Origin: Cyclobacterium salsum
GTDB lineage: Bacteria > Bacteroidota > Bacteroidia > Cytophagales > Cyclobacteriaceae
Length of the DNA stretch: 64,000 nucleotides
Direction: 5' to 3'
Assembly: GCF_010119245.1 (NCBI RefSeq)
Contig: NZ_WNKG01000001.1
Location: 682,001-746,000, forward strand
Under the pieces are notes generated by a model. That model had not been told where the DNA came from. It was given only the letters and a program-made list of their open reading frames with translations, and did no database searches. A program made the translations under genes and the position numbers. Positions within the stretch are counted from its first letter, which is position 1. Every line of letters begins with the position of its first letter. Positions 8,733 to 17,973 of the stretch are shown in pieces.

Positions 8733-10196
8733 CTATCTCCTACTATATAATGAATAAAGAAAAGACCCGATCATCAGCAGGTAAATCCAACTAAAAGGCA
8801 AAGCCATTACTATTAATAATTGACTTATTGATTCCAGCAATCGTTCCTTTCCGATAAAAAGCGTGGCAACGGTGAAAAGGACCAATATCAATCCCCATAC
8901 GAGCAAGTTTCGTTTTTGTGGGTCCCTGTTACCATTATCGGCAAACATGCCCAAGACATAAATCGCCGAATCGATGGAAGTAATCAAAAAGGTGAAAACC
9001 AAGAGCAAGGACAATGGTTTAAGCAAGCTTCCCAAAGGAAGTTTGTCAAAAAAAACAAATATGGATCCGTACAGGGAATCAAACTGTCCCTGATAGGATT
9101 CCGGGCTTCCGATAAGCACAAAGGCTTCTGTTCCGAATACCGCAAACCATATGAACGTTCCAAGGGTTGGAACCAATAATACGCCTAAGATAAATTCCCG
9201 AAAGCTTCTTCCCTGCGAAATTCTTGCGATAAACACGCCTGTAAAAGGAGCCCATGATAGCCAGAACGCCCAATAAAAGAAGGTCCAATCCATCAAAAAG
9301 GTATCCGGTACTTCCATCTTACCCATGTTCAGACTCATCGGAAAAAAATCGTACATATAAGCAACCAGTGCCTGTATAAAATTACCTGCCATTTGTCCGG
9401 TATTTCCGGCTAACAAGGTGACTAAAACTAAAAACAAGGCGGTGGCGATGTTAAAACGAGATACGTTTCGTATCCCTTTACTTAGTCCGGAAAAGGCTGA
9501 AATCGTGGCCAGGGACCCCAGAAAAAGAACGACATAGGCATTATTGGAATAACTCATTTCTACTTGCATAAAGAGCTGACTAAAGCCAGCCAGTAGCTGC
9601 CGACTTCCCAGCCCAACCGCCCCAACCACTCCAAATAAGGTGCTGAGAATGGTGATCACGTCTATCGGAACGATCAGCCAGGACCGCTGGTATCGCTCAT
9701 TCAAAATGGAAGAACTAAGCATCTTACGGGACCGGCCGTATACCAGGTAGCCAATGATCAATCCAAACATCCCATAAAACGCCCAAGGTGTCAGGCCCCA
9801 ATGAAAAAAGGTATACTCCAAAGCAAAGATATCGGCCGCCCAGTTCGAACTCCGCGGAGGCTGGGTATAATAGAAAGTGGGCTCCTGCACGGCCCGCAGC
9901 ATCAGCCCTGCTCCCATGCCGGTACTGTAAAGCATGGCTACCCAAGAAAACCAACCATAGGTTACCGGACCCTCTCCCAAGGTCTTTTTTCCCCAGGGAG
10001 AAAGGGCGATGCCCAACAGTACCAGGACCATAAATAGCCCCAGATACAAATAGAAGTTTCCGAAATAGTACAGCGTTAAGGAAGAGAAATCTTCAAGCCA
10101 ATCCTTTAACCCAGTGGGAAATTGAAAAGCGACCACCAGAAAGAGCAGGCAGGTCAAAACAGTGGCCAGAAAAGTTGGTTGCGCTTTTAGTGTCAC
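8733..10196 (-). CDS. BCCT-family transporter (betaine/carnitine/choline type)
   Basis: 487 aa with about 12 membrane segments. Starts at a GTG (10196); an in-frame TAG lies seven codons upstream and the next ATG is inside the second helix, so GTG is the best start. Diagnostic BCCT segments are YSTGMGAGLMLRAVQEP (about 91-107) and the W-x-x-x-W-A-P-F-x-G-x-F-x-A-R-x-S-x-G-R motif (about 313-331). Family members import quaternary ammonium compatible solutes by sodium or proton symport. The usual Trp box in TM8 should be checked for betaine specificity. First gene of a two-gene unit with the GH113-like lipoprotein. Confidence 0.92.
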   Translation of the reverse strand: MTLKAQPTFLATVLTCLLFLVVAFQFPTGLKDWLEDFSSLTLYYFGNFYLYLGLFMVLVLLGIALSPWGKKTLGEGPVTYGWFSWVAMLYSTGMGAGLMLRAVQEPTFYYTQPPRSSNWAADIFALEYTFFHWGLTPWAFYGMFGLIIGYLVYGRSRKMLSSSILNERYQRSWLIVPIDVITILSTLFGVVGAVGLGSRQLLAGFSQLFMQVEMSYSNNAYVVLFLGSLATISAFSGLSKGIRNVSRFNIATALFLVLVTLLAGNTGQMAGNFIQALVAYMYDFFPMSLNMGKMEVPDTFLMDWTFFYWAFWLSWAPFTGVFIARISQGRSFREFILGVLLVPTLGTFIWFAVFGTEAFVLIGSPESYQGQFDSLYGSIFVFFDKLPLGSLLKPLSLLLVFTFLITSIDSAIYVLGMFADNGNRDPQKRNLLVWGLILVLFTVATLFIGKERLLESISQLLIVMALPFSWIYLLMIGSFLYSLYSRR

Positions 10197-10278
10197 GGTA
10201 GTAAACTATTATTTCGCTGAATATACCAATCTATTACTTCCTTAGCTGTTATTTGGTTGTTTTTTTTTCTGATAAATC

Positions 10279-10506
10279 TTAATTTTCAGGATCAATGGAA
10301 AATCCAAGCTTTTCCAGCCCCCTGTTCACTTCTGGTGCCTGCATAAACAATTTCCATCCCAACCCGCTGCGGTGATTTTCAATCATCGCAACGAAACCAT
10401 CGAGAATAAATGCCTCAATTCGATCGACACTTTCGTCACTTAGTTCTAAATGTGCCGTTTCTAAAAGCTTAGCCCTAAATAACCCAAATAGATAAAAGGA
10501 AAGCCT
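10279..10506 (-). pseudogene. start-less 75-codon open frame, probable gene remnant
   Basis: Between the BNR gene (ends 10511) and the BCCT gene is an open frame of 75 codons bounded by TGA and TAA. Its translation looks protein-like and acidic-amphipathic (ETAHLELSDESVDRIEAF, then WKLFMQAPEVNRGLEKLGF, ending SIDPEN) rather than like random translation. No ATG, GTG or TTG occurs near the 5' end; the first ATG is at codon 41. I read it as the 3' end of a gene whose front has been lost, or a small gene with a non-canonical start. Family not recognised. Confidence 0.35.
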
Positions 10507-10510
10507 TCAG

Positions 10511-11944
10511 TTACCGGGAAAACCACCTGCTAAACAAATTATTTTTCCACCTCTTGGGCTTTACCCAATCTTCTTCCATTTCATACGGGAGTTTCCACAC
10601 ATTGCCATCGCTATCTCCAAAATACAGTCGGCTTTGACTGAATTCATTCGGGTCACCATCTGCCCAGAAATAATAGAAAGGATCCGAACCATTCACGACT
10701 CTGCGGATGTAGTTATGGTTTCGTTTACTCCCCTTTGTCAACTGCCGACTCATTTCCCAGGTTTTACCCTGGTCATTACTTTTCCATAGCTGCACTTCTC
10801 CACCAGCACCCCAAGCTTGCGGACGATTGGCCGTCGGGCCTATTACCGTCCATTCATTTTCTTCGACCCAGAGGCTCCCCATATCGTAATTTTGATCCGA
10901 CTGAGTAATCAGGTGGTCTTGCCAACTGTTACCATCCCAATGCACCACATGCCAGGATCTGGGACCGTTTTCCGGGCCGGGCTGATGTCCGATTCCTTCC
11001 ACATACAAACCAATTGGATTCCCATCCGCATCGAAATTCACATCCTTCAGATATACATTTCGTTTTTGACTAAAGTATTCCCTCACCAACCCCGAAGAGG
11101 TTAAATTTAAGACCGGAATTTCCACTTCATTCCCCTCACTATCGGTCCATGTTTGTCCAAAATCAGTGGTTTGGAAATAATACAAATTGGTTCGTAAATC
11201 CACATTTCCATTGGGATGCCAATTGCAAAAAAAACCGATTTTATTTCCTTGCTGCCCGGACACCTGATAATGACCGCTGTTCGGGTCTCCGTTACGTTTG
11301 ATAGCTACTACCTTTTGATCAGGGCTCCATTCCAAGCCATCGGGACTTGTTTCCATGTATAACTCCCGAACGCCGGTGTATTTGGTGAACAAATTCAAAA
11401 AACCCTTCCCCGGTATAAATTTCGGTTGTGGGTAGGTCATTTCCTCCTCACTAATCAAGTCAAAGGAATCGACACGGTAGGGTTCGCTGCTCCGGTATTT
11501 ATACCCCATCCTTCTTCTACCCCTACCACTTACAAAAACCCAGATATACCCTTGCTCATCAATGGCCAGGCTGGGGTTGTCATGAGGGTCATCCACTCCC
11601 TCTTTATCATGGACCACTACTGGCTTCGACACCATCCCTGTTTCATGATCAAAAACCCCTATCATGCACAACAAATGCTTTTCTTCCGGAGATCGGGTTC
11701 CCCCATAGACAAAAAAGGTTCGGTTGACTTCCGGGGCATGGATGGCCAGGGGGACGTGTTTGGCGGTATAGGTTCCCAGACCACCTGAATACTTGTCTCC
11801 AAAATCGGAAAACTGCCCCAAGGTAAACCAGATGCCCTTATATCCATCGGCGGTGGGAAATTTCTCTTGGGCAAACAAATCCTGCCCAAAAGAACAAAAA
11901 ATAAGAAATAAGCTGGAAAGGATAAATTGACGCGATCGTTTCAT
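10511..11944 (-). CDS. secreted BNR_4-type beta-propeller protein, possible polysaccharide lyase/hydrolase
   Basis: 477 aa with a signal peptide cleaved after about residue 25 (DLFAQ). The body, beginning TADGYKGIWFTLGQ, matches the BNR_4 repeat family (PF15892), a seven-bladed propeller. Blade signatures are visible: PSLAIDEQGYIWVF (about 124-137), TSPDGLEWSPD and SNDQGKTWEMS (Asp-box type), with a conserved-looking His in DPHDNP (about 119-124) and in NSGHYQ. Relatives with this fold include ulvan lyases of PL24/PL25 and GH145; others have no known activity. It stands alone, 85 bp from the receiver gene. Enzymatic role is inference. Confidence 0.8.
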   Translation of the reverse strand: MKRSRQFILSSLFLIFCSFGQDLFAQEKFPTADGYKGIWFTLGQFSDFGDKYSGGLGTYTAKHVPLAIHAPEVNRTFFVYGGTRSPEEKHLLCMIGVFDHETGMVSKPVVVHDKEGVDDPHDNPSLAIDEQGYIWVFVSGRGRRRMGYKYRSSEPYRVDSFDLISEEEMTYPQPKFIPGKGFLNLFTKYTGVRELYMETSPDGLEWSPDQKVVAIKRNGDPNSGHYQVSGQQGNKIGFFCNWHPNGNVDLRTNLYYFQTTDFGQTWTDSEGNEVEIPVLNLTSSGLVREYFSQKRNVYLKDVNFDADGNPIGLYVEGIGHQPGPENGPRSWHVVHWDGNSWQDHLITQSDQNYDMGSLWVEENEWTVIGPTANRPQAWGAGGEVQLWKSNDQGKTWEMSRQLTKGSKRNHNYIRRVVNGSDPFYYFWADGDPNEFSQSRLYFGDSDGNVWKLPYEMEEDWVKPKRWKNNLFSRWFSR

Positions 11945-12029
11945 ACGTATTACTCTGATGAAACAACAATAATAGGAAAATATTCGCGCTAAAAATAAAT
12001 CAGAGCCCGAAACCCGAACAATTAAAGGC

Positions 12030-12410
12030 TCAAAGGTTAAATTTTTCTTTGAGTTGAATAAAATCCTGAATACTAAAGGGCTTTACCCAGAAATCTACAA
12101 TTTTCCGGTAACTTTCTGCATGCTTTTTATCAGCCGCTTCTATGGATGAGGTAATGATAATTACTTTCAGGTCTTTGGGAACATTCATTTCATTAAGGGT
12201 GTCCAGTACATCCCAACCGGATAAACCTGGCATATTTATATCCAGAAACATCAAATACGGTTCTTCTGAGGAACCATTTTTAGCTAAAAACTGCAGCGCA
12301 TCCTCCCCGTTATTAAATGAATCAACCTGATGGGTAATCCCTGCTTTTTCCATCAGCTTTTTTTGCAATAAAATGACGATAGGGTCATCGTCTACCAATA
12401 ATATTTTCAC
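12030..12410 (-). CDS. single-domain response regulator (CheY-like receiver)
   Basis: 126 aa, only a receiver domain. Phospho-acceptor D57 (MFLDINMPGLSG), acidic pocket D8 and D9, switch Thr/Ser at 87-88 (IITSS) and K110 (WVKPF) are all present, so it should be phosphorylatable. No output domain and no histidine kinase within the window, typical of Bacteroidota relay or scaffold receivers. The start is a GTG at 12410; no ATG occurs between it and the upstream in-frame TAA. A TAnnTTTG-like -7 element (TACATTTG on the minus strand, 12546-12539) lies about 130 bp upstream. Confidence 0.92.
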   Translation of the reverse strand: MKILLVDDDPIVILLQKKLMEKAGITHQVDSFNNGEDALQFLAKNGSSEEPYLMFLDINMPGLSGWDVLDTLNEMNVPKDLKVIIITSSIEAADKKHAESYRKIVDFWVKPFSIQDFIQLKEKFNL

Positions 12411-12715
12411 CTGATACCAATTAATGTTGTCAATTTAAATCCAAAAAAACAATCAAGTCCAATCGGGATTGAAACAAACAGACTTGAAAAATGGTATTTT
12501 TTTAACATGCATATTTGTATATATAAAATACATTTTTTCAAATGTAAACTAAGTGAAAGAAATTAAAAAATATTGATTGGTTTTTTTCGTAAAATTTTCC
12601 GGATTTCGAATATTGTTCTAAAAAATATAGGTTCGGTTATAAATAAATTAAAAGTCGTTCCATTAATAATTTATTAACGATAGGTTACCATTGACCAGAG
12701 CTGTTGCCTTTTCGA
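12411..12715. other. AT-rich intergenic region
   Basis: 305 bp, clearly AT-rich, without a credible open frame. It holds the presumed promoter of the receiver gene (minus-strand TACATTTG at 12539-12546, no clear -33 partner) and the downstream end of the enolase-superfamily gene. I see no strong terminator hairpin or repeat in it. Confidence 0.5.
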
Positions 12716-14131
12716 TTAGCTTTCAACGAAACTTTCATAATGAGGGCTATTGGCGAGAATACCGCCACTTTTTTGATAAAATTCCTCACCGGTGGGATAA
12801 ACCCCCTCCCGGGTATGGACCCAGGCTGCCTCAGACATGGGGTGGTAACTTAGCATTTCATCCCAGTTTTTGTAATATTGGTGGCCATTCGTTTCCTGCA
12901 ATCCAATATTCATATCCGGAAAAGGGGCTAACCGCGCAGCCACGTTTTTATTCCAGTCTACCAAAATGGGATTTACCGTTAAGTCTGCACAAAAACAGGG
13001 TACCTTTCGTTCGTAAGCCGCCTGCGCTATTTTCATGGTCATGCTCATGGTTTTAGCAATGGCCTTCACGGCTATTGCACCGTATCCTTGCTCTATCCGA
13101 GTCAATGCATCCTCTACCGTGTGGGCGCTCTCATCAGCTGCAATGCGGACCCCCAGGTCCCCGACAAAGGTTTCATTGGCTTCACCAAACGGTTCCTCAA
13201 TGACCGCAATCTGATCGAAAGCTCCGATTTTTTTGGCATGGTCCAGAAACCGCTCCAGGGTTTCCTTTTTCTCATACCGCTCGTTCACATCAAAATAGTA
13301 CGGGATTTTCCCATTTTTGGTATAGGAAGTCTCCCGATTTCCCAGGGTCTTGTGAACTGCTGTCAAAAATTCTATGTCCTTTTCCAGCATTTCCCTCTGG
13401 GTACCCGGAGAGCCCGTTTTCAATTTCATAATGAAATGACCTTTGTCCGCGGCATCCTTTATGTCATTAATCGATGCCCCCACGCTGAACGAAGGAATAC
13501 TGGCCACTTTATCGTGCTTATGAGAAAGTCCCGGACGGTAGGCCTCCGGTATCATCTCATCAAAGGTCTGCAAGCCATTCTCCTCTCCGAATAACAACCA
13601 GGCGGCATTGTCTACAGGTACCAGGGCATTTAAGGCAAAGGTCTTTTTAAGATCCGGGTTTCCGGTAATTTTTATGCCATAGGCATAAACTTCCGGCAAA
13701 ATATCTTCCAACAGGGTTACCGGATCGACAAAGTGAGTACCTTTAATGATTTGCAAGGCTCTTTCTGTCATGGCATACATCAGGGCATTACCGGCTGTAG
13801 TGGAATGGGATTGAAACACCGCCTTATCGGACCATAAAGTGCCCTGTGTGCCGATACCAATTTTATGCCTGCCACTTTCGGCTTTCATCAAGGCCACCGT
13901 TTGCCAGGCTTCCGTAATGGCACTTCCTTTAAACCGATAAGGAAATAAGGGTTCCCTTTCAAAATTAGAATCGGTATGTGTGATTTTGATTTTTTTATTC
14001 ATGTTTGGTTTGATTGATGCACCGGCAAACCCGGTATGGGGAAAGCCACCCATGCTTCCCAGGGCCATGACGGCCCCTGACCGTTGTAAAAAAGTCCTGC
14101 GACTCCACTCATTTTTTGCGTTATTTTCCAT
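12716..14131 (-). CDS. Tat-exported enolase-superfamily (mandelate racemase/muconate lactonising) enzyme
   Basis: 471 aa. Twin-arginine signal at residues 10-16 (SRRTFLQ) then a hydrophobic stretch, so it is probably exported folded. The C-terminal barrel has the metal and acid/base residues of the superfamily in order: MKLK (K236, K238), D281 (YYFDVNERY), E312/E313 (IEEPF), D333-E334 (AADES) and K356 (AVKAIAK). Family members abstract a proton alpha to a carboxylate, giving dehydration or racemisation of sugar acids. Last gene of the sulfatase array, 9 bp after the cytochrome/dehydrogenase gene, which fits a step acting on a sugar acid made by oxidation. Export of this family is unusual but recurrent in Bacteroidota PULs. 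Confidence 0.87.
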   Translation of the reverse strand: MENNAKNEWSRRTFLQRSGAVMALGSMGGFPHTGFAGASIKPNMNKKIKITHTDSNFEREPLFPYRFKGSAITEAWQTVALMKAESGRHKIGIGTQGTLWSDKAVFQSHSTTAGNALMYAMTERALQIIKGTHFVDPVTLLEDILPEVYAYGIKITGNPDLKKTFALNALVPVDNAAWLLFGEENGLQTFDEMIPEAYRPGLSHKHDKVASIPSFSVGASINDIKDAADKGHFIMKLKTGSPGTQREMLEKDIEFLTAVHKTLGNRETSYTKNGKIPYYFDVNERYEKKETLERFLDHAKKIGAFDQIAVIEEPFGEANETFVGDLGVRIAADESAHTVEDALTRIEQGYGAIAVKAIAKTMSMTMKIAQAAYERKVPCFCADLTVNPILVDWNKNVAARLAPFPDMNIGLQETNGHQYYKNWDEMLSYHPMSEAAWVHTREGVYPTGEEFYQKSGGILANSPHYESFVES

Positions 14132-14140
14132 GGTACCGGT

Positions 14141-16519
14141 TTAGTTTGGAATGTTGTTAAGCGTATACCAGGCCTCTGAAGACCACAGCGAACTACCCGT
14201 TTGACTTTTCAAATCCTCGGATAATTTAAAATAGATAACGTGCTTTTCAAGCAATCCCGGGATGGTTACAAGAAGCCTTTTCCCATCTCCGGATAGTTGC
14301 ATGGATTCGGGAGTTAGCTGCGTTAAATCCAACTTGGGACCACCGTAGGAAGCCGTGGGCTCGTACCGCCACTGCTGAATTTCCAGCAAGGCCGGATCCA
14401 GTACCTCTGCTGCTATTGGCTCGGTGAATTCTATTTCAAACCCATCCGGTTTTGCACGGATAGCCAACATTTCAAAGGTGCTGTTGCCGTTGTACATTAT
14501 TTTTTCCAGGCCATATTGGTTTCCTTTCCAGCTCCAGCCACCTACCATTCCGACTTCTCCCACGTACAAGGCACCATCCGGTCCCCAAACCAGTCGATTG
14601 ACCCCTGCTGTAAAGCCCTGGGAAAACCGGAATACGGCACCTTGGTAGGCACCGTTTACTTTTTCCAAAAAATCTCGCTTGATTCCCCCATTGGTTACAT
14701 CTCCATGTAATAGCTGTCCCTGATAGGGCCCGTCTTTCATTAGAATTGGCTCAGAAGGAGAGTTCCCGATTTCTTTGTCCGGCAGCCAAATGGCAGGAGG
14801 AACCATGGCAGGAGGGTCCAACTCTTGCTCCGCCGAAAGCCCCCAGGCCATGCCATTATACGCTCCTTTTTGAACATGTATCAGTTTGTTTGCCGGTAGC
14901 CACTGCCCCTGATTATCGGTCACAAATAACTCCTCATCCATACCCAAACCGATTCCATTGGGGGTTCTCAATCCATAATCCACCCATTCATAATGACCGT
15001 CCCGATCGATCTTCAGGGTTCTGCCGCGGTCCGGGAGCTGCCGCTCGTTAGCCATCAGCCGCATGGCCATGGACAAGGTGATGTAAAAGTGATCTTCTTT
15101 ATAAACCAGGCCAAAGGCAAACTCATGGAAATCATCCCGTACACCCCATTCGTCACAGACTACCCGGTACTCATCGATCACATCATCACCGTCGTGATCG
15201 ATTAACTGAGTTAACTCATGCTTTTGTAACACAAACAATTCTCCATCCACCACCTCCAAACCCAGGGGTTCTGCCAGGCCAGCCGCAATGCGCTTTACCG
15301 ATACCGGAGCCCTGTCGCCTTCCAGGATATTTTCAACCAAATACAGGCCTCCTATGGAATCCCAGGTACTGACCAATAGCCTTCCGTCTGGCAAAAAGTC
15401 CAGCCCGCCGACCCTTGGCTGAAAAGATTCAGTATGTAAGGTCGTCAGATCGTAACTCGGATGCACTCCTTCCAATGCTGCACCATGGCCGGGCTTCGGA
15501 GATGGAGATGCCGTTTCAATTTCGGTAGCTGGCTTCTTTACATTTGCCTGACTTTCCCTGGTAAGGGTCGACTCCTTCGGTTTGTGGGTAAAAATGTAAT
15601 CCAGCATGGTTTTGATCTCGGCCGTAGACAAATCCGGATGCGGATTCATGGGCGTATCTCCCCATACCCCGGTTCCCCCCTCTTTTATTTTTCCGGTCAA
15701 CAAAGAGTAGCTTTCCTGATTTTTCGGGTACCGAACGGCAATTTGCTCAAACGAAGGGCCAACGGTGGCGTGGTTTTCTTCATGACAGGTGTAGCAATCG
15801 CTATTTTCCATCCACAAAATGCCCAGGTGATCGTAACTATCCCCAATGGCAGGCGGAGATTGCTCCGGAAGTCGCTGAAAATAGTCAGTAGCCAAAAGAT
15901 CTCCGGAAAGTGGCACCTGGACGTTATCATTTGCAGACCGCAGGGAAACTTCCAGTCCCGCTGGAATGTCAGAGCCAGCAAAGGAACGTTCGAAACCCGG
16001 TTGGTTCTGTACATTCCGGACAAATTCCGGACGCTCGTTTATCTCTATCCGAGTGCCGTCCTCCAAAACCAGTTCAAAGCGTATGGTGATGCGATTATCC
16101 CCCAATAAGTAGCCTTTGTACTGCGTTTCGAAGGGAAGTTCTTTTCCATTTTTGGACACCGACCATTGATTGGGCAGGGAATCCTCTCCATAATAGGAAG
16201 TCCCCCAGGAACTGGGTTGAATATTTTTCTTATTGGTGAAAACCGTTCCTTCCCGAAGGACTCCCCCCTTCCACACCTTGTAGAGCTGTCCTTTACCCAA
16301 ATCATACGCGGCAAAACAGGCCGTATCCAGGGCCAGCGTCAACATTCGAGGGTGTTTATCCAATACGGAGCGAAATGCCCAGGGATCCATGGGGCGGGAG
16401 GGAATTTCTTCCGGTTCGGATTTACAGGAAATCCCCATTATCAAAACAGCTGCCATGCCGAAAAGCACTCCTTTGACGCGTTTGACAAAATCCTTTATCG
16501 CCATCCTTCGGGTAACCAT
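14141..16519 (-). CDS. lipoprotein with cytochrome c site and sorbosone-dehydrogenase-like propeller
   Basis: 792 aa. Signal peptide with lipobox MGISC (Cys32). Residues about 40-230 form an uncharacterised beta-rich domain (WGTSYYGEDSLP); a single haem c site CYTCH is at 242-246 with a Met ligand expected in the DTPMNPHPDLS region (about 287-297); a proline-rich linker (about 320-350) leads to a glucose/sorbosone dehydrogenase or NHL-like propeller (about 360-690: VGGLDFLPDGRLLVST, TPNGIGLG, VWGPDGALYVGE), and a C-terminal Ig-like domain. This arrangement resembles the large haem-binding proteins of Planctomycetes and Bacteroidota, presumed periplasmic sugar oxidases. The start overlaps the sulfatase stop as TAATG. 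Confidence 0.82.
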   Translation of the reverse strand: MVTRRMAIKDFVKRVKGVLFGMAAVLIMGISCKSEPEEIPSRPMDPWAFRSVLDKHPRMLTLALDTACFAAYDLGKGQLYKVWKGGVLREGTVFTNKKNIQPSSWGTSYYGEDSLPNQWSVSKNGKELPFETQYKGYLLGDNRITIRFELVLEDGTRIEINERPEFVRNVQNQPGFERSFAGSDIPAGLEVSLRSANDNVQVPLSGDLLATDYFQRLPEQSPPAIGDSYDHLGILWMENSDCYTCHEENHATVGPSFEQIAVRYPKNQESYSLLTGKIKEGGTGVWGDTPMNPHPDLSTAEIKTMLDYIFTHKPKESTLTRESQANVKKPATEIETASPSPKPGHGAALEGVHPSYDLTTLHTESFQPRVGGLDFLPDGRLLVSTWDSIGGLYLVENILEGDRAPVSVKRIAAGLAEPLGLEVVDGELFVLQKHELTQLIDHDGDDVIDEYRVVCDEWGVRDDFHEFAFGLVYKEDHFYITLSMAMRLMANERQLPDRGRTLKIDRDGHYEWVDYGLRTPNGIGLGMDEELFVTDNQGQWLPANKLIHVQKGAYNGMAWGLSAEQELDPPAMVPPAIWLPDKEIGNSPSEPILMKDGPYQGQLLHGDVTNGGIKRDFLEKVNGAYQGAVFRFSQGFTAGVNRLVWGPDGALYVGEVGMVGGWSWKGNQYGLEKIMYNGNSTFEMLAIRAKPDGFEIEFTEPIAAEVLDPALLEIQQWRYEPTASYGGPKLDLTQLTPESMQLSGDGKRLLVTIPGLLEKHVIYFKLSEDLKSQTGSSLWSSEAWYTLNNIPN

Positions 16520-17973
16520 TAAAAGGGTCCTTTATTCGTAGTTGTCAATGCATCCGGTCCTCCCGGCATTTGCCCACGGGTCCTTTCTATGTCCAGGGCT
16601 TTTCCAGTTTCCTTATCGTACCAATCCTCCGTCAAATCACTCGGAACCGTATCATCGGTTTCTTCACTCCATTTCTCCAGTATTACCCGCAGGTAATCCA
16701 GCATCCCTGTGCCGTCCCCTAAAGTGGCTCTGTTCAGAATCTGGTATTCATCCTCCTCAACCAGATAAAACTCTTCTGCGGGCCTTGGTGCCGCAAATAC
16801 GTCTGCCTGTGCCGGATTGAGACTCCCCTCTTCTCGCACCCGTTTTAAATCCGCAAAGGCCTCTGAGGCATTCGAATCGGCAGGTCCCGGATTGCTGAAT
16901 CCGGGCCGGTTGTTTTTGATATATAGGTGGTTTTTTGTGCGTACCATTCGGGAATGGGCCTCGTGGTCGTGCCAATTGTGCTCGGCGAATACAAAATTAC
17001 GAAAGGGCAGCCCCGGATTCTCTAATACCGCCCTGAAACTTTTCCCCTGAAAGGAATCAGGAGGGACCAATCCGGCAAGTTCCACAATAGTAGGTGCCAG
17101 ATCGATGCTGCTCAGCATGCTTTCCGAAGTGCTTCCTGCTTTGGAAATGCCCTCGGGCCATTTTACGATCAGCGGAGACTTGATCCCGGAATCAATCAAG
17201 CGTGTTTTACTTCTGGGGAATGGCCTGCCGTTATCCGATAAGACCAGGATGATGGTATTTTCCAACACCCCCTGCCGGTCCAATTCAGCTTCTACCTCTC
17301 CGATGAAGAAATCAAATCGGGAAATTTCGTCGTAGTAGCGTGCCAGATCTGTTTTGGTGAGCATTTCATCTGCGAGAAAAGGAGGCACCTGTACCGATTC
17401 CGGCGAATGGGTTCCCGAAAAAGAATTGGTCCCCCAGGGTCTGTGGGCATCCAGAGAAGCCAGCCAGAGGAAAAAAGGCTTGTCTCTGGGTCGCTCTTGC
17501 AGCAGGGGAACCCAACTAGCTTCTCCGCCATCGCCCATCGTGGGGCCTTTATCGTAAATCACATCAAAACCCCTTCGTGGAGCAGGCCCCATATGCCATT
17601 TTCCTGCCTGTCCGGTAAAATAACCAGCCTCCTTTAACAATTCGGGAAAAATAGCGATGGACTCCGGAAGCGTGGTATGCAATTCCGCCGCCCCGGTATT
17701 GTGAGGGTACCGTCCCGAGATTATGCTACACCGGCTGGGACTGCAGGAACTGGTAGTTAGATAAAAATTGGTAAAACGGAGTCCTTCCGCAGCTAAACGG
17801 TCAATGGTCGGGGTCTTCACCTGGGTATTCCCATAGGCTCCAATATCTTCATATCCAATATCGTCCGCGAGAATCATTACGATATTGGGCCGGGTATCCT
17901 GAGCCCAACCTGGGTTATTTCCTGTCAGCAATAAGACACTCAGAACAAACCAAAAACGCCTTCTTCTTTTCAT
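16519..17973 (-). CDS. secreted S1 sulfatase (heparan N-sulfatase-like)
   Basis: 484 aa with a signal peptide ending about residue 25. Metal-binding DD at 37-38 (ILADDIG) and the sulfatase signature C77-S-P-S-R81, in which Cys77 would be converted to formylglycine; GKWHMG near 124 supplies further active-site residues, and a second metal site is in VLSDNG. It belongs to the alkaline-phosphatase-fold S1 family; the overall pattern (short, [14 protein letters not shown]) recalls the heparan N-sulfatase (S1_8-like) group. Sits in an overlapping operon with a second sulfatase upstream (ATGA) and the cytochrome lipoprotein downstream (TAATG). Subfamily is tentative. Confidence 0.93.
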   Translation of the reverse strand: MKRRRRFWFVLSVLLLTGNNPGWAQDTRPNIVMILADDIGYEDIGAYGNTQVKTPTIDRLAAEGLRFTNFYLTTSSCSPSRCSIISGRYPHNTGAAELHTTLPESIAIFPELLKEAGYFTGQAGKWHMGPAPRRGFDVIYDKGPTMGDGGEASWVPLLQERPRDKPFFLWLASLDAHRPWGTNSFSGTHSPESVQVPPFLADEMLTKTDLARYYDEISRFDFFIGEVEAELDRQGVLENTIILVLSDNGRPFPRSKTRLIDSGIKSPLIVKWPEGISKAGSTSESMLSSIDLAPTIVELAGLVPPDSFQGKSFRAVLENPGLPFRNFVFAEHNWHDHEAHSRMVRTKNHLYIKNNRPGFSNPGPADSNASEAFADLKRVREEGSLNPAQADVFAAPRPAEEFYLVEEDEYQILNRATLGDGTGMLDYLRVILEKWSEETDDTVPSDLTEDWYDKETGKALDIERTRGQMPGGPDALTTTNKGPF

